Assembly: GCF_000160135.1 (NCBI RefSeq)
Contig: NZ_GG729935.1
Coordinates: forward strand, 2,016-66,015
Length of the DNA stretch: 64,000 bases
Source of the DNA: Oribacterium sp. oral taxon 078 str. F0262
GTDB lineage: Bacteria; Bacillota; Clostridia; Lachnospirales; Lachnospiraceae
Reading direction: 5' to 3'
Positions 34,366 to 43,691 of this stretch are shown in pieces. The position numbers were made by a program, and so were the translations under genes. The number at the start of each line of letters is the position of its first letter. The first letter of the stretch is position 1. The notes under the pieces were generated by a model. It ran no database searches. It was not told the DNA's origin and was given only the letters and a program-made list of their open reading frames with translations.

Positions 34366-34401
34366 GCTCTTCCGCCCGGGCTTTGCCCCGGGCGGAAGAG
34401 C
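34366..34401 (+). terminator. Strong 15-bp hairpin between the two peptidase genes
   Basis: GCTCTTCCGCCCGGG and CCCGGGCGGAAGAGC are perfect arms around CTTTGC. There is no T-run, so it may act as an RNA-stabilising or processing structure, or as a factor-dependent terminator, rather than an intrinsic terminator. Confidence 0.5.
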
Positions 34402-34460
34402 ATATCAGGAGAGGCTTTTTCCGGGGAGCGGTTATAATATGAATCAGGAGGCAGAGCGCG

Positions 34461-35348
34461 ATGGCAAAGATTAGAGAGGGCTATATGCCCTATCTGGGGC
34501 ATCAGACATATTACAGAATCGTAGGAGAGAGGAAGGGAGATAAGAAGCCGCTTTTGCTTTTGCACGGCGGACCCGGCTCTACACATAATTACTTCGAGGT
34601 TTTGGATAAGATCGCGGATCTCGACGGACGGCAGCTTGTCATGTACGATCAGATCGGCTGCGGAAATTCGTATCTGGATGGCTGCCCGGAGCTTTGGACG
34701 AAGGAGACCTGGCTGAATGAGCTGGTCGAACTCCGCAGACAGCTAGAGCTGGACGAGGTGCATCTCCTCGGTCAGTCCTGGGGCGGCATGATGAGCATTA
34801 TCTATGAATGCGATTATAAGCCGGAGGGAGTGAGGAGCTATGTCCTTTCCAGCACCCTTCCCTACAATAAAATCTGGGAGACGGAGCAGAAGCGGAGAGT
34901 GGCCTTCCTCCCGGAGGATATGCAGGAGGCGATCGCGGAGGCGGAGAGGACGGAGAACTACAGCGGAGAGGCCTATGAGAGGGCGATCGGAGAATTTATG
35001 AGAAGGTACTGCTCCGGACCCTTCGATGAGAATGCCCCGGAATGTCTGACCCGTGAGAAGAAAGCCGGATCGGAAGCCTATATCTATGGCTGGGGGCCCA
35101 ATGAGTTCACGCCGACAGGCTCCCTCCGGGATTATGACTACATGGAAAAGCTGAAGGGCTTCCGGAGACCCTGCCTGATCATCGACGGGGAGGAGGATCT
35201 GTGCTCCCCCTACATCGCAAAGCTGATGTTTGATGCGATTCCGAACGCGAGATGGGAGCTCTTCCCCTACTCCCGGCATATGTGCTTTGTCGAGGAACCG
35301 GAGAAGTACAACAGAATCCTGATCGACTGGCTGAACGAGAACGACTGA
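34461..35348 (+). CDS. Proline iminopeptidase-like alpha/beta hydrolase
   Basis: 295 residues, alpha/beta hydrolase fold. Oxyanion motif LLLLHGGPGSTHNYFE, QIGCGNS, nucleophile Ser in LLGQSWGGMMSI, Asp in IIDGEEDLCSP and His in YSRHMCFVEEPE. This arrangement is that of S33 proline iminopeptidases, which release N-terminal proline from peptides. AGGAGG precedes ATG 34461. It acts logically after the Xaa-Pro aminopeptidase encoded just upstream. Other small-ester substrates are possible. Confidence 0.85.
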   Translation: MAKIREGYMPYLGHQTYYRIVGERKGDKKPLLLLHGGPGSTHNYFEVLDKIADLDGRQLVMYDQIGCGNSYLDGCPELWTKETWLNELVELRRQLELDEVHLLGQSWGGMMSIIYECDYKPEGVRSYVLSSTLPYNKIWETEQKRRVAFLPEDMQEAIAEAERTENYSGEAYERAIGEFMRRYCSGPFDENAPECLTREKKAGSEAYIYGWGPNEFTPTGSLRDYDYMEKLKGFRRPCLIIDGEEDLCSPYIAKLMFDAIPNARWELFPYSRHMCFVEEPEKYNRILIDWLNEND

Positions 35349-35392
35349 TTGTAAACGGAATGGCCGGGGAGGAACGGAAGGGAGGGGAGGGC

Positions 35393-36142
35393 TTGAAACG
35401 GAGGATGGGAATCTTTTTTCTTATCGCTTTATCGCTTTTTGCCTTTTTCTATGGCTGGCTCATCTTTCTCGCCGCCTCGGGGAGCCGCTTTTACCTTTTC
35501 TGGTTCTTCCTCTCCGTCTCCTTTCTCTTTTTGGAGGAGTTGATCCGCCATGGTATCTGGCGTCGCTTTCCGCTTCTTCGCGGAACCTGCCTTCTGGGGA
35601 TTTTTACGGGGCTCCTCTTTCTCCTCGTAAGCTGGTGCCTGATCGGGACAGAATTTTTCTCCCGGGGGGAGGAGAAGCTGGACTATCTCGTGGTTCTCGG
35701 CGCGCAGGTCCGCCCGTCCGGCCCCGCCGCGGTGCTTCGCCTTCGTCTGGACCGGGCCTTCGCCTATCTTTCGGAAAATCCGGAGACGCTCTGCATCGTC
35801 TCCGGCGGGAAAGGACAGAATGAGCCCTGCTCCGAGGCGGAGGCGATGCGGGATTACCTCCTGCGAAGGGGGATTTCTGCGGAGCGGATCCTTCTGGAGG
35901 ACCAGTCGAAGAACACGAGGGAGAATATCGCAAACAGCGCGCGTCTCCTGAATCCGGAGAGAGACAGAGTGGGGATTCTGAGCAGCGACTTCCATGTATA
36001 CAGGGGGAAGGCGATCGCGAAAAAGGCGGGATACCGGGAGGTCTTTGCGGTATCGGCCCGCTCAAACAGGCTTTATCTTCTCAATAACATGCTCCGGGAG
36101 AGTCTTGCGCTCGTAAAGGACAAGATAGCGGGAAATCTCTGA
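35393..36142 (+). CDS. DUF218 (YdcF/SanA-like) membrane protein
   Basis: 249 residues. Three or so N-terminal membrane segments (IFFLIALSLFAFFYGWLI; LFWFFLSVSFLFLEEL; CLLGIFTGLLFLLVSWC) lead to a DUF218 domain with LVVLGAQVRPSGPAAVLRLR, CIVSGGKGQNEPCSEAEAM, LLEDQSKNTRENI and SSDFHVYRG. YdcF/ElyC/SanA proteins are linked to envelope integrity; their chemistry is not settled. GGAGGGGAGG ends 2 bp before TTG 35393 (GGAGG at 35381-35385 is 7 bp away); ATG 35405 has its ribosome site touching it, so TTG is preferred. Confidence 0.75.
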   Translation: MKRRMGIFFLIALSLFAFFYGWLIFLAASGSRFYLFWFFLSVSFLFLEELIRHGIWRRFPLLRGTCLLGIFTGLLFLLVSWCLIGTEFFSRGEEKLDYLVVLGAQVRPSGPAAVLRLRLDRAFAYLSENPETLCIVSGGKGQNEPCSEAEAMRDYLLRRGISAERILLEDQSKNTRENIANSARLLNPERDRVGILSSDFHVYRGKAIAKKAGYREVFAVSARSNRLYLLNNMLRESLALVKDKIAGNL

Positions 36143-36342
36143 GAGAGAAGGGGTCCGCATGAGGCAGGATTCAGACGGACCGTAGGGGACAGGGAATGCG
36201 GCTTTCCTTCGCTTCTTCACCGGGACAGGCAGGCTGCGGCCATGGAACGAACGGGGAAAGCGCCCGACCCCGGAAGCCCAGAGCCGTGGGAGCGGAGAGC
36301 ACGGATCAAAAGGGGTGGATTTTCCTAAAGGGAGGCGGAAAG

Positions 36343-36564
36343 ATGCCGATAATTATTTTACTGATCCTGATGGGGCTTTTGCTGAGACTCACCGTATTCT
36401 TCCTTCGGAGCCTGGGAAAGCTTTTCGGAGTCATACTGGGGATTCTCTCCTTCACCCTCTTCGCGGTGCTCGCGGTCTTTTGCTTTAGTCTGAGCCTTCT
36501 GGCGCTCCCCATCATCATCCTTTTCGGACTGATCGGAGTGATCCTTGCGGCCGCCAGATTCTGA
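36343..36564 (+). CDS. Small hydrophobic membrane protein
   Basis: 73 residues, nearly all hydrophobic, with two to three membrane segments (IIILLILMGLLLRLTVFFL; GILSFTLFAVLAVFCF; LLALPIIILFGLIGVILAA). GGGAGGCGG precedes ATG 36343 at a good distance, which supports it being real. No family recognised. It overlaps the start of the following binding-protein gene, so it may belong to the same unit. Confidence 0.5.
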   Translation: MPIIILLILMGLLLRLTVFFLRSLGKLFGVILGILSFTLFAVLAVFCFSLSLLALPIIILFGLIGVILAAARF

Positions 36565-37594
36565 GGGAGCGGAGAGGAGGCTTTGCCTCCTCTTTCTCGT
36601 TCTCTCCCTTTTTTTCTCTGCCTCGCTCCTCCTTTCCTGCGGGAGGGGAGACGCCGAAAGGAGAGGAGAGACGCTGCCGGAGGAGCGGAAGCTCATTGTC
36701 TATACCTCCCACAAGGAGGAGGTCTACCGTCCCCTGATCCTGGAATTCGAGGCGAAGACCGGGATCTTTGTCGAGCTTCACGCAGGGGGGAGCACGGAGA
36801 TGCTGAAGAAGCTGGAGGAGGATTCCGGCTATTCGGAGTGTGACATCATGTTTGGCGGAGGGGTGGAGCTTCTCGAGGCGGATAAAGAATTCCTGGAGCC
36901 CTATCGCTCTTCCTATGCGGATCAGATCGCCGGGAGATTTCTGTCATCGGACGACAGTTGGACCGCCTTTACAGAGCTTCCACTGGTATTTATCTATAAT
37001 AATAAGCTTCTCTCGGAGGGGGAAGCGCCGAAGAGCTGGAGGGAGCTTTTGACAGAGCGCTGGAGGGGAAGGATCGCCTTTGCGGATCCGGAGCGCTCCG
37101 GGACCAGCTATACGATCCTTCAGACAATCCTCTCTCTCTGCCCCGGCCGGGAGGATGAGGCACTGGAGGATTTCGCCCGCGCTCTCTCCGGGGAGTCCGC
37201 CGGAGGATCGGGGGAGGTCCTCAGCGAAGTCGAGAGCGGGGAGAAGCTCATGGGGATCACCCTGGAGGAGAGCGCCTGGAAGGAGATCGCAAGGGGAGAG
37301 GACCTTTCGCTTGTCTATCCGGAGGAGGGGAGCAGTGCGGTTCCGGACGGAGTCGCCGTCGCAAAAAATGCGCCTCATCCGGAAAATGCGAGGCGCTTTG
37401 TGGATTTCTGTGTGAGCGACGAGGTGCAGCGCTATGCCGTAGATGAGCTCTACCGGCGTCCGGTCCGGACGGATATCCCGGGGCCCGGCGGGGAGGACTT
37501 TCCCGTCCTGCCGCTTTCGATCGAGAAGATGGGCAGGGAGAAGAATGCGCTTTTGGAGCGCTGGGCGGAGCTCCCCAAAGGAGGGGGAGAATGA
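36545..37594 (+). CDS. Extracellular solute-binding lipoprotein (Fe3+/AfuA-like), sensor-linked
   Basis: 349 residues. Lipoprotein signal LFLVLSLFFSASLLLSCG; then LIVYTSHKEEVYRPLILEFE, KTGIFVELHAGGSTEMLKK and CDIMFGGGVELLE, typical of class-1 extracellular binding proteins of the FbpA/AfuA type. The start is TTG 36545 (CGGAG about 7 bp before); no ATG exists ahead of the signal peptide. Its stop overlaps the kinase start by 4 bp (ATGA), and no permease follows directly. This suggests that it serves as ligand receptor for the kinase rather than for transport, or shares the importer further down. Confidence 0.78.
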   Translation: MRPPDSEGAERRLCLLFLVLSLFFSASLLLSCGRGDAERRGETLPEERKLIVYTSHKEEVYRPLILEFEAKTGIFVELHAGGSTEMLKKLEEDSGYSECDIMFGGGVELLEADKEFLEPYRSSYADQIAGRFLSSDDSWTAFTELPLVFIYNNKLLSEGEAPKSWRELLTERWRGRIAFADPERSGTSYTILQTILSLCPGREDEALEDFARALSGESAGGSGEVLSEVESGEKLMGITLEESAWKEIARGEDLSLVYPEEGSSAVPDGVAVAKNAPHPENARRFVDFCVSDEVQRYAVDELYRRPVRTDIPGPGGEDFPVLPLSIEKMGREKNALLERWAELPKGGGE

Positions 37595-39354
37595 GGCGCT
37601 GGATCGGACAATCCTTTCGGAGGGAGCTTTTCTTTTGGAGTCTTCTGATCTCCCTCCTTCCGATCCTCCTCTCCGATATTTTGATCTATCAGCTCTTTCA
37701 GCGCCGGGTGGAGCGGGACTACCGGATCAGAAATCAGCAGGAGGCGAAGCAGATCGCCGGTAAGTTGGAAGCGGGGTTTCGTGAGATCTCCGAGATGATC
37801 GCACGGCTTTCCGAGAGCGACGGTCTTCGGAGCGGGATCCTCAGCGGCAGTCCCGGTGCCGAGTCCTACCATGTCCTCTATGAGGAGAGCCGAAAGGTCA
37901 GGGACTTTGCCCTTGTTGAGGTCTATTCCGGGGAGAAACTTCTCTGCTCGACAGAGAGCGGCACGAGGGAGGGAAGGCTTCCCTCTTACTTCGGCTTCAT
38001 GAGGGAGGCTCTGGAGAAGCCGGGAAGCCCTGTCTTCTGTCTCTCCTATACCGGAGTCCCCAGAAAAATAACGGAGCTTTTGATCGGGGAGAAGATGGAG
38101 GACATCCCGGGCACAGTGCTCGTTCGTCTGAACGATGAGTCCTTCTCGAAGCTCCTCCTTGGCTCCTATGGGAGAGAGAACAGTATCCTGATCGTAAATC
38201 CCGCCTGGGAGCCGGTCTATATGGACGGAGAGAAGGCGGCGGAGCTTCCCCTTCTCCGGGAGAACCTCCTCGCGGGGCGGGAGCTCATGAGGGATGTGAC
38301 GGGGAGACTCTACCGGGAGGAGATCGGAGAGAGCGGATTAAAGCTCTTTTATCTGACGAGGCCTCCGCTCTCCGGAGAGATCCGGCGGGCGATGGGTCGG
38401 ATCCTCCTCTGGATCGCCTTCTTCTCCTCCCTCCTCTCGGTCCTGGCATCCCGTTTCTTCAGCGGCTATATGGCATCGCCTCTGGCCCGCCTCTCCGCTG
38501 CGATGCGGAGGCTCCGCCACGGAGATCTCTCGGTCCAGATCCGTCTGGAGAGGGAGGATGAATTCCGGGAGCTCTCGGAGGGCTTTAACCGGACGGTGCG
38601 GAAATTGTCGGATTATCTTTCGGAGCGCCTGGCCCAGCAGAAAAAGCTCAATGAGACGGAGATTGCGATGATGCAGGCGCAGCTCAATCCGCATTTCCTC
38701 TACAATACCCTGGACAGCATCAAGTGGCTTGCGAAGCGGGAGGGCGCGGAGGAAATCGCGCTTCTCTCCGGGAATCTCTCGAGGATTCTCCGAAAAAGCA
38801 TCTCCGCGCCGCGCTTTTACCGCCTCTCCGAGGAGCTGGAGCTCCTCGAGGAGTACTGTGAGATCCAGGAGCTCCGCTTTGAGGGGAGCTTTTCCTTTGA
38901 GGTCGAGGTGCCGGAGGAGCTCATGCGGGCCAGGATCCCGAAGCTTTTGCTCCAGCCGATCGTCGAGAACGCCGTCATTCACGGCCTGGACGGTGCAAAG
39001 GATGGCATGATACTGCTCCGGGCTCTGCGCGAAGGAGAGGAGCTTTCGATCTCCGTACAGGACGACGGCAAGGGGATGGATCCCAGGATTCTCCAGCTGA
39101 TTGAGCGACGCGAGCTGCAGCGCTTTACAGGGCATCTCGGACTTTTGAATGTGGATCGGATGCTGCGGCTCCACTACGGGGAGCGCTATGGAATCTTTGC
39201 GAAGGAGCTCCCGGAGGGGGGGAGTCTCGTGACGCTTCTCCTTCCTTATCAGGAGGAGAGGGAGGAGAGCGCTGCCTCCATGCCGGAGGCGCGCGGGAAT
39301 CCGGAGGGAGAGGAGAGGGGGGAGAGAGATGGTTCGGGTCTTGGTAGTGGATGA
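37591..39354 (+). CDS. YesM-type sensor histidine kinase
   Basis: 587 residues. Membrane helix 1 (ELFFWSLLISLLPILLSDIL), an extracellular sensor to about 265, helix 2 (ILLWIAFFSSLLSVLASRF), HAMP, then His_kinase with QAQLNPHFLYNTLDSIKW (phospho-acceptor His) and HATPase_c with VENAVIHGLDG, DDGKGMD and HLGLLNV. Translationally coupled to the binding protein before it and overlapping the regulator after it by 26 bp. Likely senses the solute bound by the upstream lipoprotein and controls the ABC importer at 40229-45344. Confidence 0.9.
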   Translation: MRRWIGQSFRRELFFWSLLISLLPILLSDILIYQLFQRRVERDYRIRNQQEAKQIAGKLEAGFREISEMIARLSESDGLRSGILSGSPGAESYHVLYEESRKVRDFALVEVYSGEKLLCSTESGTREGRLPSYFGFMREALEKPGSPVFCLSYTGVPRKITELLIGEKMEDIPGTVLVRLNDESFSKLLLGSYGRENSILIVNPAWEPVYMDGEKAAELPLLRENLLAGRELMRDVTGRLYREEIGESGLKLFYLTRPPLSGEIRRAMGRILLWIAFFSSLLSVLASRFFSGYMASPLARLSAAMRRLRHGDLSVQIRLEREDEFRELSEGFNRTVRKLSDYLSERLAQQKKLNETEIAMMQAQLNPHFLYNTLDSIKWLAKREGAEEIALLSGNLSRILRKSISAPRFYRLSEELELLEEYCEIQELRFEGSFSFEVEVPEELMRARIPKLLLQPIVENAVIHGLDGAKDGMILLRALREGEELSISVQDDGKGMDPRILQLIERRELQRFTGHLGLLNVDRMLRLHYGERYGIFAKELPEGGSLVTLLLPYQEEREESAASMPEARGNPEGEERGERDGSGLGSG

Positions 39355-40084
39355 TGAGAAGATTGTCCGGGAGGGCATCGCAGAGCATACGGACTGGGAA
39401 GGCCTTGGCTGTGAGCTTCTGGGCACAGCATCCGACGGGGAGGAGGCCTCGCGTCTTGCGAAGCTCCTCCGCCCGGGGCTCATCATCAGCGATATCAGAA
39501 TGCCGAAGCTCTCGGGCCTTGAGATGCTGGAGGAGCTTCGGAGGGAGAATTCCGGGATCAAGGTGATCTTTCTCACAGCGCACAGCGATTTTCATTATGC
39601 GCAGAGGGCCCTGAAGCTCGGGGCCTCCGACTATATCTTGAAGCCCTTTTCGGATGGGGAGCTGGAAAATGCGGTCCGGAGAGTGCTGGGGAGAGGAAGC
39701 CTCCTCCAGGAGGGAGAGGAGGAGAGAAGGCTTTCGCTTCCGGCCCTTCCGGAGAATGCGAACCGCTATGTAAAGGAGGCGGTCCTTCGGATCCGGGAGC
39801 GATACCGGGAGCGGGAGATCGGGATTTCCCTGATCGCGGGCGAGCTCGGCGTCTCCGAGGGGCATCTGAGCCGCCTCTTCAAGAAGGATATGGGGATAAG
39901 TCTGAGCTCCTATCTTACGATGTATCGGATCCGCGTCTCACTTCGCCTCCTGCGGGATCTCCACTACCGGGTCTATGAGGTCGCGGAGCTCGTAGGCTAT
40001 CATGATCTTGGCTATTTTTCCCAGACCTTTCGGAAACTCACGGGGCTCCTTCCCTCGGAATATCAGGCGAGACCCCGGGACTAG
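39329..40084 (+). CDS. YesN-type response regulator with AraC domain
   Basis: 251 residues. Receiver: RVLVVDDEKIVREGIAEHTD, Asp in LIISDIRMPKLSGL, Lys in DYILKPFS. AraC-type DNA-binding region: ISLIAGELGVSEGHLSRLFK and EVAELVGYHDLGYFSQTFRK. Partner of the kinase it overlaps. The next gene, an ABC binding protein 145 bp downstream with its own -10 box, is the likely target. Confidence 0.9.
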   Translation: MVRVLVVDDEKIVREGIAEHTDWEGLGCELLGTASDGEEASRLAKLLRPGLIISDIRMPKLSGLEMLEELRRENSGIKVIFLTAHSDFHYAQRALKLGASDYILKPFSDGELENAVRRVLGRGSLLQEGEEERRLSLPALPENANRYVKEAVLRIRERYREREIGISLIAGELGVSEGHLSRLFKKDMGISLSSYLTMYRIRVSLRLLRDLHYRVYEVAELVGYHDLGYFSQTFRKLTGLLPSEYQARPRD

Positions 40085-40118
40085 TCAGAATTCTCGGAAA
40101 AATAGCAGACTAGCCCTG

Positions 40119-40147
40119 TTTTAAGAAAAAAACAGACAAAGTATAAT
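40119..40147 (+). promoter_or_regulatory. Probable regulated promoter of the ABC importer
   Basis: A perfect TATAAT (40142-40147) has only a poor -35 (TTTTAA at 40119-40124, 17 bp away). A good -10 with a weak -35 is typical of promoters that need an activator, here plausibly the YesN-type regulator. An AT-rich CTGTTTT/AAAACAG inverted repeat (about 40116-40135) overlaps it. Confidence 0.45.
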
Positions 40148-40228
40148 GGAAACATTAGAAGAACGCCCACGAAAATGACGGGGAAAGAACAGGACCGGAT
40201 GTGGACTTACGAGAATAGGGAGGTAATT

Positions 40229-41677
40229 ATGAAAAAGAGAGGCATTTCTTTACTGCTCGCGGGAACCTTGCTGCTGACGGCGCTTTCCGCCTGCGGCGGC
40301 TCTCAGACAGGGGGAGAGCAGAAGGGGACGGAGGCGAAGACGGACGGGAGCGCAGCGGCGCAGTCTGAGGACGCTTCCCAGTCCGGAGAGAAGGCGGCGG
40401 ATGCCAAGGGAGGAGATTCGAGTGCTGTCGATGCCGTCATCAAGGAAGCGCAGACCATGAGCATGGAGGAGCTCGCAAAGAAGGCCATAGAGGAGTCAAA
40501 CGGCAAGACCTTCTACGGCGTGGGCAATTCCAGCCGCGGAAAGTCGGCGCTCCCGCTCTTCATCGATTATCTGAAGAGCGTGGATCCGAGCTATAACATG
40601 GAATTCGAGTGGCAGCAGCCAAAGAACAATAAGATCTTTGAGCAGCTCACCGCGGATTCTCTGAAGCCCAGCGGGACCTTCGCCATGACGCTCATCCAGG
40701 ATGGGAACCAGATCCAGACGAAGATGGTCGACACCGGAATTCTCAGGACCTATATCCCGAAGGAGTGGGCGGAGGCCAATAAGACCAGCGCCGAGGACTA
40801 CAAAGGCTTTCTCCCCCTTCAGGTCCTGAACAAGGTCTTCATGTTCAATGACACAGGGGACGCGAAGTTCACAAACTGCTGGGATTTCGTCGCGGAGGGA
40901 CAGCATCCGCTTTTCATGGATGTGGATTCCGAGCTCGTCGGGAAGAACTTCCTCTATATGCTGACGGAGGACAAGTACGCGGGACTTCTGAAGGATGCCT
41001 ATGAGAAGCTGGACGATCAGAAGAAGGCCTACTTTGATCCGATCCTGAAGGGAGTCGAGGGAGATGCGAAGGATCTGAACCTCGGGGAGAACGGAAAATA
41101 CGCTCTCGCGTGGATCAAGTGCTGGGTGGAGAATTACAACGAGCAGACCGATGACGGTCCGATCTGCAACACCCTGGTGGATACCTCCGCGGCGGGGCAG
41201 TCCGGACTCCTGGTCTACTCCAAGCTCCGCTCCGTCGAGGAATCCTCCTCTGTCTCCGTCAACAATATCACGGTCGCGGCCTATCAGGATGACTACACGG
41301 GGATCGGAGGCTTTGGCTATGACCACTACCTCTTCCTCACAAAGAACAGTCCTCTTCCCTGGACGGCCTGTGCCTTCATCGCCTATATGACCTGCACCGA
41401 GGAGGGCTTCTCCGCCTGGGGGAAGGATATGGGAGGCTATTCCATGAATCCCGTGGTCGCAGAGGCGACGGAAAAGACCTATAACCACGCAAAGGGCGGC
41501 TATAACGAGGCCGGAGAGAATGTCTACGACGCGAAAAATGACCGGGGCTATGAGTGGTGGACCACAAAGGGCGAGCTCGTGCTGGAGGATCCGAAGTACT
41601 GCGCGGATGCCGCTTTTACCGTCGGCTCCTGGATCGAGCTTCTGAATAAGAACGCGGATAAGCAAAGCGCGAAATAG
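40229..41677 (+). CDS. ABC transporter substrate-binding lipoprotein
   Basis: 482 residues. Signal with lipobox ISLLLAGTLLLTALSACGG, then a Gly/Ala/Ser-rich linker of about 50 residues, then a binding-protein fold (NGKTFYGVGNSSRGKSALPL, TCTEEGFSAWGKDMGGYSMN). GGAGGT precedes ATG 40229. It is followed by a fused permease and an ATPase, forming an importer related to the Fe3+/thiamine/polyamine group. The ligand is not known; the extracellular family does not fix it. Confidence 0.82.
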   Translation: MKKRGISLLLAGTLLLTALSACGGSQTGGEQKGTEAKTDGSAAAQSEDASQSGEKAADAKGGDSSAVDAVIKEAQTMSMEELAKKAIEESNGKTFYGVGNSSRGKSALPLFIDYLKSVDPSYNMEFEWQQPKNNKIFEQLTADSLKPSGTFAMTLIQDGNQIQTKMVDTGILRTYIPKEWAEANKTSAEDYKGFLPLQVLNKVFMFNDTGDAKFTNCWDFVAEGQHPLFMDVDSELVGKNFLYMLTEDKYAGLLKDAYEKLDDQKKAYFDPILKGVEGDAKDLNLGENGKYALAWIKCWVENYNEQTDDGPICNTLVDTSAAGQSGLLVYSKLRSVEESSSVSVNNITVAAYQDDYTGIGGFGYDHYLFLTKNSPLPWTACAFIAYMTCTEEGFSAWGKDMGGYSMNPVVAEATEKTYNHAKGGYNEAGENVYDAKNDRGYEWWTTKGELVLEDPKYCADAAFTVGSWIELLNKNADKQSAK

Positions 41678-41860
41678 GACAGACAGCGCGGGATCAGTCC
41701 GTGAGAGGCAGTTTTCGGGGGCGCGCCGGAGGGCGTGCCCCCTTTTCCAGGGGAGCGCCGGAGAAAGGGCTGCGGGAGCCTGCCCTTTGCTCCGGGAAAA
41801 TGGACACGGCACCGGGGAGAGGGATGGGAAGAAAGCCCGCGGAGAGGACAGGGAGACGCT

Positions 41861-43690
41861 ATGACAGAGAACATCAGACTCGGAGGGGGAGGCGGCGTCG
41901 CTTTTCGAAATCAGATCAGAGGATTTTTTTCGAAGCCGCAGAACCTGATTCTTCTTATTTTCGGAATTCTTTTGAGTATCACTACGATCGCGCCGGTTGC
42001 CGCCATCATCCGGGATACCCTTGTGATCCATCCCGGCACGATTGATCAGCACCTGACCGGGAAGGCGAGCGGCTTCAGCCTCGTCAATTATGTGGATCTT
42101 TTCACGAGCAGACTTGCGGCGGCAAATCTCTGGAGACCGCTTATCAATACGCTGCTCCTCGCCATGCTCTCCTGCGCGGTCTCGATCTTCTACGGGGGCT
42201 TCTTCGCCTTTTTGGTGACGAGAACCGACATGAGCTTTCGGAAATATCTGAGCGCGATCTTCATCTTTCCCTACATCATGCCGCAGTGGACGCTGGCCGT
42301 CGTCTGGCAGAACATGTTCAATTCGAACCGGATTCTCGGGACCTCGGACGGTCTCCTCGCGACGCTCTTTCATATCTATATGCCGAAATGGTTCTGCCTC
42401 GGGCTCTTTCCGAGCGCTGTGGTGCTTGGCCTCCACTACGCTCCCTTCGCCTATATCCTGATCGGGGGGATCTTCAAGAATATGGACGCAAACCTTGAGG
42501 AGGCGGCGACGATTCTCGACACACCGAAGTGGAAGATCCTGTTTCGGATCACGCTTCCGATGATTAAGCCCGCGATCCTGAGCACAATCCTTCTGGTCTT
42601 CGGCTCCTCCATGGGCTCCTATCCGGTTCCCCATTATCTGGGACTTACGACGCTCTCCACGAAGTATATTTCCCTGAACTCAAAATATACGGGGGAGGCC
42701 AGCATTCTGGCGATCATCATGATGCTCTTCGGCATCCTGATCCTCGCTGTGAACCAGCTCTCTCTGAGGAGCCGTGCGAACTATACGACTGTCACCGGAA
42801 AGTCAGGCCAGCTCTCGAAGATACACCTCGGAAAGGGCGGAAGATACGGCATTGGCTTTGTTTTCCTCATTCTGACCTTCCTGACCTCCATCTGGCCGAT
42901 CCTTCTCTTTGCGCTGGAGACCTTCCTGCCAAATCCCGGGGATTACAGCTTCCTCTATACGGGAGACAGCGCGAATCTCACTGCGAAGTGGTGGATCACG
43001 CATGAAAATATCACGGAAAGCGGAATGTACGGACAGCTCGGCATCCTCTACAATCCGACGATCTGGAAGGCCTTCTTCGGGACGCTCTACCTGGCCTTCG
43101 CCTGTGCGCTGATCGCCGGGAGCATCGGAACCCTGATCGGCTATGCGGTGGCGAAGAACCGGAGGTCCCGCTGGGCAAACTATGTGAACAATATGGCTTT
43201 CCTCCCCTACCTGATGCCTTCTCTCGCGGTGGGCGCGGCCTTCTTCATTCTCTTTTCCAATAAGCACCTGAATCTCTTCAATACCTATACGCTTCTGATC
43301 ATCGCCGGTGTGATCAAGTACATCCCCTTTGCCTCCCGGAGCTCCTTAAATTCAATGCTGCAGCTGAGCAATGAGATCGAGGAGGCGGCGATCATCCAGA
43401 ATATTCCCTGGTGGAAGAGGATGCTTCAGATCATCATCCCGATTCAGAAGAGCTCGATCATCAGCGGCTTCAGTCTGCCGTTTATGACCTGTCTCCGGGA
43501 GCTCTCTCTCTTCCTCCTGCTCTGTACCCAGGGCTTTATCCTGTCCACGACCCTCGACTACTTCGACGAGATGGGGCTGTACGCGTTTTCCAGCGCGATC
43601 AACCTGATCCTTATCGTCACGATCCTGTTCTTCAATACTCTTGTCAACAAACTGACCGGCGCAAGCCTGGACAACGGAATCGGAGGTTGA
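41861..43690 (+). CDS. ABC permease, two domains fused (FbpB/ThiP type)
   Basis: 609 residues, about 12 membrane segments in two homologous halves. Each half has an EAA loop: EEAATILDTPKWKILFRITL and EEAAIIQNIPWWKRMLQIII, the contact points for the ATPase. Duplicated permeases are typical of FbpB (iron) and ThiP (thiamine) and of phosphonate-type importers. GGGAG is 5 bp before ATG 41861. The stop is one base from the start of the ATPase gene. Confidence 0.88.
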   Translation: MTENIRLGGGGGVAFRNQIRGFFSKPQNLILLIFGILLSITTIAPVAAIIRDTLVIHPGTIDQHLTGKASGFSLVNYVDLFTSRLAAANLWRPLINTLLLAMLSCAVSIFYGGFFAFLVTRTDMSFRKYLSAIFIFPYIMPQWTLAVVWQNMFNSNRILGTSDGLLATLFHIYMPKWFCLGLFPSAVVLGLHYAPFAYILIGGIFKNMDANLEEAATILDTPKWKILFRITLPMIKPAILSTILLVFGSSMGSYPVPHYLGLTTLSTKYISLNSKYTGEASILAIIMMLFGILILAVNQLSLRSRANYTTVTGKSGQLSKIHLGKGGRYGIGFVFLILTFLTSIWPILLFALETFLPNPGDYSFLYTGDSANLTAKWWITHENITESGMYGQLGILYNPTIWKAFFGTLYLAFACALIAGSIGTLIGYAVAKNRRSRWANYVNNMAFLPYLMPSLAVGAAFFILFSNKHLNLFNTYTLLIIAGVIKYIPFASRSSLNSMLQLSNEIEEAAIIQNIPWWKRMLQIIIPIQKSSIISGFSLPFMTCLRELSLFLLLCTQGFILSTTLDYFDEMGLYAFSSAINLILIVTILFFNTLVNKLTGASLDNGIGG

Positions 43691-43691
43691 T

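Noticed and set aside
40496-42634. 712-codon open frame on the minus strand opposite the binding protein and permease
   Set aside because: It is antisense to well-recognised ABC genes, has no family motifs, and arises because GC-rich codons rarely give antisense stops.
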